Shown here piece by piece: positions 18,934-27,147 of a stretch of DNA of 64,000 bases. Where the stretch lies: contig NZ_CP136628.1 in NCBI RefSeq assembly GCF_032918005.1, forward strand, positions 1,783,501-1,847,500, given 5' to 3'. Below the pieces are notes generated by a model, which was given only the letters and a program-made list of their open reading frames with translations, was not told the origin of the DNA and searched no databases. A program made the position numbers and the translations under genes. This DNA is from Bradyrhizobium sp. NDS-1. Lineage in GTDB: Bacteria; Pseudomonadota; Alphaproteobacteria; Rhizobiales; Xanthobacteraceae. Each line of letters begins with the position of its first letter. Position 1 is the first letter of the stretch.

Positions 18934-19197
18934 ATGAACAAGAGTGCACCTGTAGTTCTCGCAGTCGTTCTGGCGGCAGTTGCCCTAAACGTCGCGCATG
19001 CCGACCGGCCGGGGGCCGACTGGATGCCGATCCAGCAAGTCATCGAGAAGGTTCTCAAGTCGGGTTTCACGCTGGTCAGCAAAATCGAGGCCGATGACGG
19101 TCGTTGGGAGGGCGAAGGCATCAAGGATGGTCAGAGGATGAAGTTCCACGCCGACGCGAAGACGGGTGAGATCATATCCACGAAGCCTGATCGCTAG
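18934..19197 (+). CDS. PepSY domain exported protein
   Basis: An 87-residue exported protein: signal peptide about 1-23 (ending AHAD), then one PepSY-type domain. Landmarks are IQQVIEKVLKSGFTLVSKIEADDGRWEGEGIKDGQRMKFHADAKTG split over two strands, with the final GEIISTKPDR. PepSY domains are thought to inhibit proteases or bind small ligands in the periplasm; the exact role is unknown. The ATG at 18934 is decided by AAGGAGGATCCGC. It follows the response regulator by 151 nt and may be one of its targets, but no operator is evident. Confidence 0.8.
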   Translation: MNKSAPVVLAVVLAAVALNVAHADRPGADWMPIQQVIEKVLKSGFTLVSKIEADDGRWEGEGIKDGQRMKFHADAKTGEIISTKPDR

Positions 19198-19867
19198 GCG
19201 GAGTCCCGCACGGTCAGCAGCCGACATTGCTGGCGCACGAGCGAAGTCAGGCGCTCGATGCTGCGCCACGTTGCCTTCAGGCGCCTACTTTCAACGAGAC
19301 CGTCACCTACGAGCGGCCACGAGTTGGCCCGTGGTCGCCCCATCCATCGACATCGGCTTGGCGAGCCTATGGCAGGAACGGCTGGTCATGCCGAATGCGG
19401 ACGGCCGATCCGATGGCGGTCCAAGGTGAGAGCTCTCGTTCGCAAGGAAGGCATCCGATTGTGAAGCGATCGGTGGTCATGGGCCTGCCCGCAGACTGCG
19501 ATCAACGCAAGTTCAATAATAGAATTAATATCCCACCTGAGCGATCCGACTTGCCTGTCGGGCGCGGCATTCACCCGGATCAGCGTTGGATCCTGAAAGG
19601 ACTATCCGACCGAACGTCGCACCGACTGCTGGGCCGGAGGGCGCGGCCGACGAATGATCATCCGGGCGCTTGACTAGTTCTATAAAAGAACTGTAGGTTC
19701 CGCGCATGACGGCCGAGCGCGACGGCCGCGGGCCGGCCACGCGCTGGCAATGACGGTCGGACAGCGCGGCGCGCAGTTCGCGCGGCGCGATGCCGGGCAA
19801 GCGGCCGGGTAAGGCAACAAAACACAATGCCGTGCCCCCGGATGGGCGCGCATCAGGGAGGACTAGC
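19198..19867. other. 670-nt stretch with no convincing gene
   Basis: Frames in this stretch have no ribosome sites, no family features and overlap one another on both strands. The clearest structure is AGTTCT-ATAAA-AGAACT at 19676-19692, a perfect six-base inverted repeat about 175 nt before the binding-protein start. It could be an operator. No FNR or EcfG element was found. Confidence 0.5.
19676..19692. promoter_or_regulatory. Inverted repeat AGTTCT-N5-AGAACT, possible operator
   Basis: Perfect six-base arms around an AT-rich spacer, upstream of the orphan binding-protein gene. A local AT-rich island in a GC-rich stretch. The cognate regulator is unknown; it may also be chance. Confidence 0.3.
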
Positions 19868-21067
19868 ATGTTGGCGAAATGGAAGAGTCTTGCGGCTCTG
19901 GCTTTGCTTTTGAGCAGTCCGGCGTTCGCAGCTGACGAGCCCGGAGTTACCGCGACCGAGATCAAGATCGGTGGAGTGTTTCCGTTCAGCGGCCCGGCAT
20001 CGTCGATCGGTCTCGTCGGCAAGGGACTGATTGCCTACATTCAATCGATAAATGACCGCGGCGGCATCAACGGCCGCAAGATCAACTACATCGCCTATGA
20101 CGACGCCTACAGCCCTCCGAAGGCGGTAGAGCATGTCCGCAAGCTCGTCGAGAGCGACGAAGTGGCGTTCATGTTCGGCCAGCTCGGCACGCCGGGCCTT
20201 TCGGCCACGGCGAAGTACCTGAGGGCGAAGGGGGTGCCCAGCATCGCCATCATCAGCGGCTCGTCCAAGTTCACCGACGTCGCGAGTTACCCGCTGACCA
20301 CGACAGGCCTCGTCAGCTACGCCACCGAGGGAAAAATCTACGCGAAGTATCTGACCAAAACGCTGCCGAAGGCCAAATACGCGATCCTCTATCAGAACGA
20401 CGATCTCGGCAAAGATTACGTCAATGCGTTCAAGTCGTTTCTAGGCAAGGACTACGACGGGAAGGTCGTCAGCGCGTCCTATGAGGTCACGGAGCCGACC
20501 GTCGATTCGCAGATCACAACTCTGAAGAGCTCCGGCGCCGAGGCCCTGATAATCGCGGGAACGCCGAAATTCGCAGCGCAGGCGATCCGGCAGGCTTCTG
20601 TGATCGGCTGGAAAGCGACAGTGATCATCAACTTTCCGTCCGGTTCGGTCGGAGGCACACTGGCGCCGGCCGGCCTCGACAAGTCGACCGGCGTGATCGT
20701 CGGGACGACCAACAAGGATGTCATGGATCCGAATTGGAAGGACGATCCGGGCATGCAGGCTTATCGGGCATTCCTCGACAAGTATCTCGCGGGGGTCGAC
20801 ATCACCAACGGCAGCTATCTGACCGGCTATCAGCAGGGCATCCTGCTCGAGCAGATCCTGAAGCAATGCGGCAATGATCTGTCTCGCAAGAACATCCTCG
20901 CGCAGGCCAAGAACTTCAAGGATTTCATCGTTCCGACGGTACTGCCAGGGATCAAGGTCAATACCAGCGAATCCGAAAACATGATCTGGACGCAGATGCG
21001 GCTGCAGCGGTGGACCGGATCGACCTGGGAAGCCTTCGGCGAGGTGTTGGACGCCAAGTCCGAATGA
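19868..21067 (+). CDS. ABC transporter periplasmic binding protein (branched-chain amino acid type), orphan
   Basis: Periplasmic binding protein of 399 residues with a signal peptide (1-24, ending PAFAAD) and a Peripla_BP_6 fold. It starts with the usual GVTATEIKIGGVFPFSGPAS and contains GINGRKINYIAYDDAYSPPK and VIYQ/ILYQNDDLGKDYVNAF-type segments. Such proteins bind branched-chain amino acids, amides or aromatic acids for Liv-type importers. The start at 19868 follows GGGAGGACTAGC. No permease or ATPase genes adjoin it, so it is an orphan that must use a transporter encoded elsewhere. It is unrelated at close range to the binding protein at 49931. Confidence 0.92.
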   Translation: MLAKWKSLAALALLLSSPAFAADEPGVTATEIKIGGVFPFSGPASSIGLVGKGLIAYIQSINDRGGINGRKINYIAYDDAYSPPKAVEHVRKLVESDEVAFMFGQLGTPGLSATAKYLRAKGVPSIAIISGSSKFTDVASYPLTTTGLVSYATEGKIYAKYLTKTLPKAKYAILYQNDDLGKDYVNAFKSFLGKDYDGKVVSASYEVTEPTVDSQITTLKSSGAEALIIAGTPKFAAQAIRQASVIGWKATVIINFPSGSVGGTLAPAGLDKSTGVIVGTTNKDVMDPNWKDDPGMQAYRAFLDKYLAGVDITNGSYLTGYQQGILLEQILKQCGNDLSRKNILAQAKNFKDFIVPTVLPGIKVNTSESENMIWTQMRLQRWTGSTWEAFGEVLDAKSE

Positions 21068-21684
21068 ATTCGCGACGGCCAGAGCGGCGGACGCGGCGTG
21101 AGCTGCGTCCGGGCCTGCGCTGTTCATGGATGCTGCCGTCAATATGAGCGTCACGCGTACCGATGACCGCCGATCGTAGTCGCGCGCCGCGGTCGATTGG
21201 CGAGCGGCAGTGGCCCGGGACGTGCTCGGTCCGCCCCACGCTTTCTCGCGGATGTCCCGACTGCCGCGCTATTGCCGGCCTGCTGTTTGCAGGCCTGACA
21301 CAGCCATCAAGCGGTCCTCGGTACCGATTTGCCGCCGCGCGCCGAGTCCAATACGGTGCAGGAGGTGACCGCGGCAGTGGCTTCGCCGCATTCTGGAATC
21401 GAACTGGCAGAGTGCCGGGGTTGTGCATGATGCGGGATTCTTGACCCCGCCACTGCCGGCTATCCTCGCCCCATACCGGGACGAACGTCCGACACGCGAC
21501 CCGCGGCGCAAGAACGTAATGGCAGATCGGGACTTGATCCCGATCAAGCCTTGATCGGGCCGGGCCCGCTAGCATGCTGCTTGCGTAAGGCGACGCGCAG
21601 TTGCGCCCCAATCCATGGGCCTTGGCGGCCCTTTCCGGGAATGATGACTTCAACCGAGTCGCGTGGTAGCGCGGGAATGAGCCG
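21068..21684. other. 617-nt intergenic region with hairpin and FNR/FixK box
   Basis: After the binding-protein stop there is a hairpin, CGGACGC (21088-21094) pairing with GCGTCCG (21105-21111), without a T-run; it may be a weak terminator. The middle has no supported gene. The end carries the FNR/FixK box at 21534-21547, overlapped by a second inverted repeat, ten-base arms CCCGATCAAG/CTTGATCGGG at 21539-21559. Confidence 0.55.
21534..21547 (+). promoter_or_regulatory. FNR/FixK-type box, TTGAT-CCCG-ATCAA
   Basis: Perfect match to the palindromic FNR consensus and to the FixK2 consensus of Bradyrhizobium. Its centre lies about 144 nt before the DUF6894 start at 21685. A centre at -41.5 would put the transcription start near 21582. 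It is overlapped at 21539-21559 by a second inverted repeat. Downstream genes fit oxygen-limited expression. Confidence 0.75.
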
Positions 21685-21903
21685 ATGCCGACTTACTATT
21701 TCGACTTCAAGGACGGCGTGCCCCTCCGGGACAGGTCAGGACTGGAGCTAGTGAGTGATGGGGCGGCCATTGCGCACAGCAAGAACTTGGCCGACAGGGT
21801 ACGCAGAGAGAAGCCGAAAGGCCATCCGGACCTCCGGATCGTGGTCATCGACGAGAGCGGCCGGGAAGTTCACCGCGAGCAGATCTATCCCAACGCGACT
21901 TGA
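21685..21903 (+). CDS. DUF6894 family small protein under the FNR/FixK box
   Basis: A 72-residue protein with the full DUF6894 pattern: MPTYYFDFKDGVPLRDRSG, a helix with AAIAHSKNLADRVRRE, then RIVVIDESGREVHREQIYP. Family function unknown. It is the first gene after the FNR/FixK box and precedes the membrane-protein/DUF2249/DUF59 genes, so it may be a marker of the low-oxygen unit. The ribosome site is modest (GGGAATGAGCCG). A longer-tailed relative is at 9438-9719. Confidence 0.75.
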   Translation: MPTYYFDFKDGVPLRDRSGLELVSDGAAIAHSKNLADRVRREKPKGHPDLRIVVIDESGREVHREQIYPNAT

Positions 21904-22165
21904 CCATTGGCGCAGACGGCACCGAAGCAAGAGTGTCAGCCGAAGGATCATTGGTTAGTCGAAGCTTCCGGACGCCTCCTTCGAAAGCCGTGGCGACGGG
22001 TTCGCCGCCATAGCCGAGGCGTAGCTCGGCAGGGCGATGAGGTGATTCCGCCCCTTGTCGCGAATGGTGGTGGAGTTTGCGCCTCGACAACGTCATTGCG
22101 ACTGCAACCTCTACCGTTTTGGTGCGCTGGCACGGAATTTCGTGTGCAGCTATAGGAAGCGCACC

Positions 22166-23512
22166 GTGATCGGAACCAGCCTCTGTCGATGGGCCATCAG
22201 TTACTTCGCGGTCGCGATCGCATGGCTGCTGCTTGCAGAAGCGCTGATCGTCATCGGATTCGGTTTTCCGAACCACGACATCGGCGGCCCGGATACGCTC
22301 GTCGTCGTTCACATGGTCAGCATCGGCTGGTTGAGCACCGTCCTGTGTGGCGCGCTGTTCCAATTCGTGCCGGTGCTGGTCGCAAGGCCGCTCTATGCGG
22401 AGCGCTGGACGCTGCCGGCTCTCGCGCTGCTGACGCTGGGGCTGACGGTCCTGCTCGCAGGCTTTCTGGCGCTGGGCGGGCACTTCAACGGGCCGCCCTG
22501 GCTGCTTCCCCTCGGAGCTGGCCTACTGATTGCCGGTTTCGCGTCGGTCGTTGCCAATCTCGGCATGACGCTCTGGTCGGCCCGCCCGCTGCCGGGGCCC
22601 GCGCGTTTCGTCGCAGGCGGGCTTGTCGGCATCTGCGTCACGGCGGCATTCGGCGGCACATTCTCGCTGGTGCTGTCCGGCATCGCGGTTGGTGCGCAAT
22701 GGCCGGACCTGTTGGTCGCAGGCGTTCCGATCCACGCGATTGCGGGGCTTGGCGGATGGCTGACGTTCACTGCCATGGGCGTCAGCTATCGCCTGCTTGC
22801 GATGTTCATGCTCGCGCCCGACGGCGATGCGAGGCTCGGGCGGCTTGCCTGGCTTGCGGGAATCGCCGCGCTGGCCATCGGACTTGTCGGTGGCGTGCTT
22901 GCATTCTGGCGCATGACCGGGCTGAACTTGGCGCTTCTGCTTGCAGGAGCTGCGGCACTGCTGTCGCTGGGCGCCTACGGCCGCGACGTGCTCGGCCTGT
23001 ACAGGAACCGCAAACGTCGCGCGCTTGAGCTCAACACGCGCATGAGCCTCGTCTCGCTGGCAAGCCTCGTCGCGGCCGCAATCCTTGGCGCCGCGCTTCT
23101 TGCGGCCGGATCATCTCCGTCCCATGTCGGCGCGATCGCCTTTCTCGTCGCGTTCGGTTGGCTCACAGGCCTCGTGCTCGCCAATCTCTACAAGATCGTC
23201 CCGTTCCTGACCTGGCTCGAGACCTATGGTCCGGTGATGGGCAGGGTGGCGACGCCTCGCGTCCAGGACCTCGTTGCCGAGCGCCGCGCGTTGAGATGGT
23301 TTGTCTTGTTCTTCGCCGGAAGCTGGACGGCGACGTTGATGCTCCTGTTCGATGCGCCGCTCGGCTTCCGCGCCGCCGTGGCGGTGGTGACGCTTGCGAC
23401 GCTCGCCCTGAGCGAGGAGTTCATCAGGGCCCGGCGGCTCACCGACGTTGCGCAGCCGATGCGCCTGCCGGCTGGAGCCGTCATGCCTCATCTTCTGGTC
23501 TCGCGGAACTGA
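22166..23512 (+). CDS. Polytopic membrane protein with conserved helix histidines (NnrS/oxidase-subunit-I-like)
   Basis: Inner-membrane protein of 448 residues with about 12 helices. Three helices carry a His near a GW pair: VVHMVSIGWL, PIHAIAGLGGW and HVGAIAFLVAFGW. Together with HFNGPP this resembles haem- or copper-binding bundles of NnrS and distant heme-copper oxidase subunit I relatives. That assignment is inference; no family was matched with certainty. The start is a GTG at 22166 with AGGAAGCGCACC; an open frame from 22055 has no ribosome site. Twelve nucleotides separate it from the DUF2249 gene. Neighbours suggest a part in low-oxygen or nitrogen-oxide respiration. Confidence 0.7.
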   Translation: MIGTSLCRWAISYFAVAIAWLLLAEALIVIGFGFPNHDIGGPDTLVVVHMVSIGWLSTVLCGALFQFVPVLVARPLYAERWTLPALALLTLGLTVLLAGFLALGGHFNGPPWLLPLGAGLLIAGFASVVANLGMTLWSARPLPGPARFVAGGLVGICVTAAFGGTFSLVLSGIAVGAQWPDLLVAGVPIHAIAGLGGWLTFTAMGVSYRLLAMFMLAPDGDARLGRLAWLAGIAALAIGLVGGVLAFWRMTGLNLALLLAGAAALLSLGAYGRDVLGLYRNRKRRALELNTRMSLVSLASLVAAAILGAALLAAGSSPSHVGAIAFLVAFGWLTGLVLANLYKIVPFLTWLETYGPVMGRVATPRVQDLVAERRALRWFVLFFAGSWTATLMLLFDAPLGFRAAVAVVTLATLALSEEFIRARRLTDVAQPMRLPAGAVMPHLLVSRN

Positions 23513-23524
23513 AAGGAGATTGCC

Positions 23525-24034
23525 ATGACCGAATTCATCGACGTCGATGTGCGGCCGATCCTGCGCGCAGGCGGCGAGCCGTTCTCCGTCATCATGGCCG
23601 CGCTCGAGCGGCTCGAGCCCGGAGAGGGGCTGCGGCTCTATGCTCCCTTCAAGCCGGTTCCTCTGTTCGACGTCATGGCGAGCAGAGGCTTTGCGCATCG
23701 GGAAGCCGAACTGGAAGGCGGCGAATGGGAGATCCGCTTCATGCCGGACGACGGCTCGATCGAGGCGGCTGAACCGCCCCCCGCCGCGCCGGGCGACGGC
23801 GACTGGCCGGAGCCCGCGGTTCATCTCGACAACCGCGATCTCGATCCGCCGGAGCCTATGGTGCGCATTCTGGCCGCCCTGGAGCGGCTCGCGCCGGGCC
23901 AGACTCTCCACGCCTTGCTCAGTCGCGAACCGGTCTTCCTGTTTCGGGAGCTGACCAAGCGCGGCCATCAGTGGCGCGGCGGCTTCACGCGGCAGAAGGA
24001 TGCCTATCACCTGAGGGTGAGGGCGCACGCATGA
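23525..24034 (+). CDS. Protein with two DUF2249 domains
   Basis: Cytosolic protein of 169 residues made of two tandem DUF2249 repeats (about 3-75 and 96-165). Each has an Asp-Val/Leu-Asp start, a P-I/E-P turn and the LERLEPGEGLRLYAPFKPVPL-type core, here also seen as LERLAPGQTLHALLSREPVFL. The fold resembles TusA/SirA sulfur carriers, and genes of this type sit beside nitric-oxide and nitrite metabolism clusters in many bacteria. Its biochemical role is not established. A strong AAAGGAGATTGCC precedes the ATG. Its stop overlaps the DUF59 start (ATGA), so the two are translationally coupled. Confidence 0.85.
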   Translation: MTEFIDVDVRPILRAGGEPFSVIMAALERLEPGEGLRLYAPFKPVPLFDVMASRGFAHREAELEGGEWEIRFMPDDGSIEAAEPPPAAPGDGDWPEPAVHLDNRDLDPPEPMVRILAALERLAPGQTLHALLSREPVFLFRELTKRGHQWRGGFTRQKDAYHLRVRAHA

Positions 24035-24354
24035 CGACCAACGACGACGATCTCGTGGCGCAGATCAAGCAGGCGCTGAAGGTCGTGATCGATCCGGAAC
24101 TCGGGTACAACATCGTCGACCTGGGCTTCATCTATGATGTGTCGGTCGACGATGGCGCCGCGCACATCACCATGACGGCGACGACGCGCGGCTGTCCCGC
24201 CGCGTCCTTTCTCAAGGAGGGTGTCGCGAGCAGCGCGTGCCTCGTTCCGGGCGTGGACTCGGTCGATGTCACCATGACGTTCGAGCCGCCCTGGCAGCCC
24301 TTGATGATCTCGCCGGGTGTCAGGTCATCGCTCGGCTTTGCCGAGGTGAATTGA
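24031..24354 (+). CDS. DUF59/MIP18-family iron-sulfur assembly factor (SufT/PaaD-like)
   Basis: A 107-residue DUF59 protein with the family core VIDPELGYNIVDLGFIYDV and TMTATTRGCPAASFL, where the single conserved Cys is present. Relatives (SufT, PaaD, MIP18) help load iron-sulfur clusters into target proteins. Here it may serve UbiU and UbiV, the 4Fe-4S proteins encoded 3 kb downstream; that link is inference from context. Start ATG at 24031 overlaps the DUF2249 stop. It converges with ubiX, with only 23 nt between. Confidence 0.88.
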   Translation: MTTNDDDLVAQIKQALKVVIDPELGYNIVDLGFIYDVSVDDGAAHITMTATTRGCPAASFLKEGVASSACLVPGVDSVDVTMTFEPPWQPLMISPGVRSSLGFAEVN

Positions 24355-24377
24355 ACCGGTCGGGGCGGCCGGGCCGG

Positions 24378-24974
24378 CTACATGCCGTCGGAGCCCGGGC
24401 CGGGCCAGATCTTCGCGGGGGCGCGAAGCTTCGCGAGGTCGAGCAGATTGATCGCCCGGGCGGCGATCTGGTCGATCACCTCGTCCAGCGACCGTGGTTT
24501 TAGATAGAAGGCCGGCATCGGCGGGGCAACGATCGCGCCGATCTCGGTCGCCTGCAGCATGCTGCGCAAATGGCCGAGATGCAGCGGGCTCTCGCGGACC
24601 AGCAATACCAGCCGGCGGCGCTCCTTGAGCTGCACGTCGGCCGCGCGCGTCAGAAGGTTGTCGAGCTGTCCCCAGGCGATGGCGGAGAGCGTGCGGATCG
24701 AGCACGGTGCCACGATCATGCCGGCAACCGGATACGAGCCGCTGGCGATCGCGGTGCCGATGTCAGAATGCGAATGGTCGCGGAAGGCGAGCGCGCGCAG
24801 CCGCGAGAGCGCATCGCTCCCCACTTCCGCGCTCAGCGTACGCTCTGCCGCGGGCGAAACCACGAGGTGCACCGCGTAATGCGGGTTGTCGGCCAGCAGC
24901 TCGACGATGCGCATGCCGATTGCGGCGCCCGAGGCGCCGCTGATGCCGACGACGATGCCCTGCCGCCCGCTCAT
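24378..24974 (-). CDS. ubiX: UbiX-type flavin prenyltransferase
   Basis: Flavin prenyltransferase (198 aa) that makes prenylated FMN, the cofactor of UbiD decarboxylases. The N-terminal FMN-binding loop is VVGISGASGAAIGMRIV. Further conserved parts are SGSYPVAGMIVAPCS, TRAADVQLKERRRLVLLVRE and IVAPPMPAFY. Start ATG at 24974 overlaps the ubiD stop (ATGA), so both are made together from one transcript reading right to left. No ribosome site of its own was seen, as expected for coupling. Partner protein is the adjacent UbiD. Confidence 0.95.
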   Translation of the reverse strand: MSGRQGIVVGISGASGAAIGMRIVELLADNPHYAVHLVVSPAAERTLSAEVGSDALSRLRALAFRDHSHSDIGTAIASGSYPVAGMIVAPCSIRTLSAIAWGQLDNLLTRAADVQLKERRRLVLLVRESPLHLGHLRSMLQATEIGAIVAPPMPAFYLKPRSLDEVIDQIAARAINLLDLAKLRAPAKIWPGPGSDGM

Positions 24975-26524
24975 GTGAGGACCGGTACGCGTGCGGGCAT
25001 GCCGGACAGGCCGAGGCTGGACCAGATCGCATCGACACGCGCGATCACGGCAGGATCCATGGCCAGCGGAACGCCCCATTCCCGATCCGTCTCCGGAGGA
25101 ATCTTGGTCGTGGCATCGATGCCGAGCTTGCCGCCGAGTCCCGATTTCGGCGACGCGAAGTCGAGATAGTCGATCGGCGTGTCGGTGAGCGTCACGAGAT
25201 CGCGCGAGGAATCGCTACGCGTGGAGACGGCCCACATCACGGCGCGCCAGTCGCGGATGTCGATGTCGTCGTCGACCACGATCAGCAGTTTCGTGTAGCT
25301 GAACTGCGGCAGCATCGACCACAGGCCGAGCATCAGCCGCCGCGCCTGGCCGGGATAGCGCTTCCTGATCGCCGCGACGGCGATGCGGTATGAGCAGGCC
25401 TCCGGCGGCAGCCAGCAGTCGGTCACCTCGGGGAATTGCTGTCGGATCAGCGGTACGAACAGGCGATTGAGCGCCTCGCCGATCCGCGACGGCTCGTCCG
25501 GCGGTCGGCCCGTGAAGGTCGAGAGGTAGACGGGCTGCCGACGGGTGGTGATCGCGGTCACGCGCATCACGGGGAATGCCTCGACGGAATTGTAGTACCC
25601 GGTGTGATCGCCATACGGTCCCTCGGGCGCGGTCTCGGTCGCGGAGACGAAGCCTTCGATGACGATTTCGGCCTCGGCCGGGATCGCGAGCGGGACGGTG
25701 AGGCATGGCGCGAGGTCGGGTCGTTCGCCGCGCAGGATTCCGGCGAAGCGCAGCTCGGACATCGTCTCCGGTAGCGGCAGCACCGCAGCAAGGATCGTCG
25801 CGGGATCGGCTCCGATGACGATCGCGACCGGCATGTCGCGCCCGGTCGCCTTCCATTGCTGGTGATGCCTGGCGCTGCCGCGATGCGCGAGCCAGCGGAT
25901 GATGGCGCGGTCGCGACCGAGCACCTGCATGCGGTAGACGCCGACATTTTCCTCCTGGTCGGCCGTCGCGGATTCGGGCGGCACGGTGATCACGAGAGGC
26001 CAGGTGATCAGCGGCGCCGGCTCGCCGGGCCAGCAGACCTGGACCGGCAAGCGCGCGAGATCGATGTCGGGCCCCATCGTGACGCAGTCCTGGACCGGCG
26101 CCGCCGCGCGCGTGCGCGGACGCGTCGCCAGCGCGGCGCGGGCGAGCGGAAGCTTGTCGAAGACATCCCTGATGCTGTTCGGCGGTCGCGGCGCGCGGAG
26201 CTCGGCCATCAGCGCGCCGAGCTCTTCGAGACGGTCGGGCGAGATTCCCATACCCCATGCGATCCGCTCGACCGTTCCGAACAGATTGGTGAGGAGAGGC
26301 ATTTTCGATGGGCTGCCGTCGGCCTTGACGGGCTGCTCGAACAATAATGCCGGTCCGTGCGCGCCGAGCACACGCCGGTGGATTTCCGTGATCTCGTGGA
26401 CGACGGAGATCTTCTCGCGAATGCGTTGCAACTGCCCCCGGCTTTCGATGAAGCGGAGAAAGTTGGACAAGTCGCGAAAGCGCGGCACATCACGTTGCAA
26501 TCGAGCAAGCTCCCAAAAAATCAC
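24971..26524 (-). CDS. ubiD: UbiD family prenyl-FMN-dependent decarboxylase
   Basis: UbiD-family decarboxylase (517 aa from a GTG at 26524), expected to convert polyprenyl-4-hydroxybenzoate to polyprenylphenol in ubiquinone synthesis. The signature APEGPYGDHTGYYN carries the Glu that binds the prFMN site, and RDLSNFLRFIESRGQLQRI is the usual N-terminus. Because canonical UbiD proteins start close to RDL, the real start may be a TTG (26500) or GTG (26488) further in; GGGAGC lies before the TTG. It is followed by ubiX and is divergent from ubiTUV. An aromatic-acid decarboxylase role cannot be excluded, but the neighbours favour ubiquinone. Confidence 0.9.
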   Translation of the reverse strand: MIFWELARLQRDVPRFRDLSNFLRFIESRGQLQRIREKISVVHEITEIHRRVLGAHGPALLFEQPVKADGSPSKMPLLTNLFGTVERIAWGMGISPDRLEELGALMAELRAPRPPNSIRDVFDKLPLARAALATRPRTRAAAPVQDCVTMGPDIDLARLPVQVCWPGEPAPLITWPLVITVPPESATADQEENVGVYRMQVLGRDRAIIRWLAHRGSARHHQQWKATGRDMPVAIVIGADPATILAAVLPLPETMSELRFAGILRGERPDLAPCLTVPLAIPAEAEIVIEGFVSATETAPEGPYGDHTGYYNSVEAFPVMRVTAITTRRQPVYLSTFTGRPPDEPSRIGEALNRLFVPLIRQQFPEVTDCWLPPEACSYRIAVAAIRKRYPGQARRLMLGLWSMLPQFSYTKLLIVVDDDIDIRDWRAVMWAVSTRSDSSRDLVTLTDTPIDYLDFASPKSGLGGKLGIDATTKIPPETDREWGVPLAMDPAVIARVDAIWSSLGLSGMPARVPVLT

Positions 26525-26551
26525 AGCTAGCCGGCCTGTTTTCGGTCTTCA

Positions 26552-26565
26552 TTGTTCCCGCTCAA
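26552..26565. promoter_or_regulatory. Possible degenerate FNR/FixK box between ubiD and ubiT
   Basis: TTG-N8-CAA (TTGTTCCCGCTCAA) keeps the outer core of the FNR palindrome but not the inner AT/AT bases. It lies in the short divergent gap between ubiD and ubiT, about 43 nt before the ubiT ATG. Sites of this quality occur by chance. Confidence 0.3.
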
Positions 26566-26601
26566 ATACAGCGGCGTGCAATCCGTCCAGATGTGAGGCC
26601 C

Positions 26602-27147
26602 ATGAATGATCCGTCCGCCCCATCGCCCGGCCAATTGCCGACGATTCCGCCGCTCGTCGCAATTGCCATGCGTCCGCTGCCTCTGCTGCCGTTGCAGCTC
26701 GTTCTCGGCGGCGTCCTGCAACGGATCCACCGGCGCAACCCTGCAATGTTCGATCGGCTGGGCGAGCACGCGCGCGCGCGGTTTGGGATCAAGCCGATCG
26801 ATCTGCCCTTTGCCTTCGTGGTCGAGGCGAGGTCGCCGCGCTTGTCCGTCGTGCGCAACCTGCCGAAAGACCTGGACGCGCGGATCTTTGCCTCGCTCGC
26901 CAATCTCCTGGCTCTGCTCGAAGGCAGGGTCGATGGCGATGCCCTGATGTTCTCGCGCGAGCTCCTCGTCGAGGGCGATGTCGAGGCGGTGCTGGCGCTG
27001 CGCAATACGATCGACGACACCCAGCTCGATCTCGTCACTGAGCTGTCCTCGTTGTTTGGCCCGCTGGGCGCGCCGGCGCGGCGCGCCTTCGAGGCCGCCC
27101 GTGGCCGCGTGATCGGTTCACCGGGGCAAGGCGAGCAATCGAGATGA
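26602..27147 (+). CDS. ubiT: UbiT, SCP2-domain lipid-binding protein for O2-independent ubiquinone synthesis
   Basis: A 181-residue SCP2-type protein (YhbT/UbiT). The core includes PAMFDRLGEHARARFGI, a region with DLPFAFVVEA, and DALMFSRELLVEGDVEAVLALRNTID spread over helix-strand-helix. In E. coli UbiT is thought to present polyprenyl intermediates to the hydroxylases during anaerobic ubiquinone synthesis. The ATG at 26602 has GAGG upstream. Its stop overlaps the ubiU start (ATGA). Identification rests on fold features plus the diagnostic ubiU-ubiV neighbours. Confidence 0.92.
   Translation: MNDPSAPSPGQLPTIPPLVAIAMRPLPLLPLQLVLGGVLQRIHRRNPAMFDRLGEHARARFGIKPIDLPFAFVVEARSPRLSVVRNLPKDLDARIFASLANLLALLEGRVDGDALMFSRELLVEGDVEAVLALRNTIDDTQLDLVTELSSLFGPLGAPARRAFEAARGRVIGSPGQGEQSR

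Noticed and set aside
19227-19673. Open frame of 148 codons after the PepSY gene
   Set aside because: No ribosome site, no family features, and other frames of similar length overlap it on both strands.
22055-22165. N-terminal extension of the polytopic membrane protein
   Set aside because: No ribosome site at 22055, basic Cys-rich sequence without membrane character, and a well-spaced AGGAAG before the GTG at 22166.
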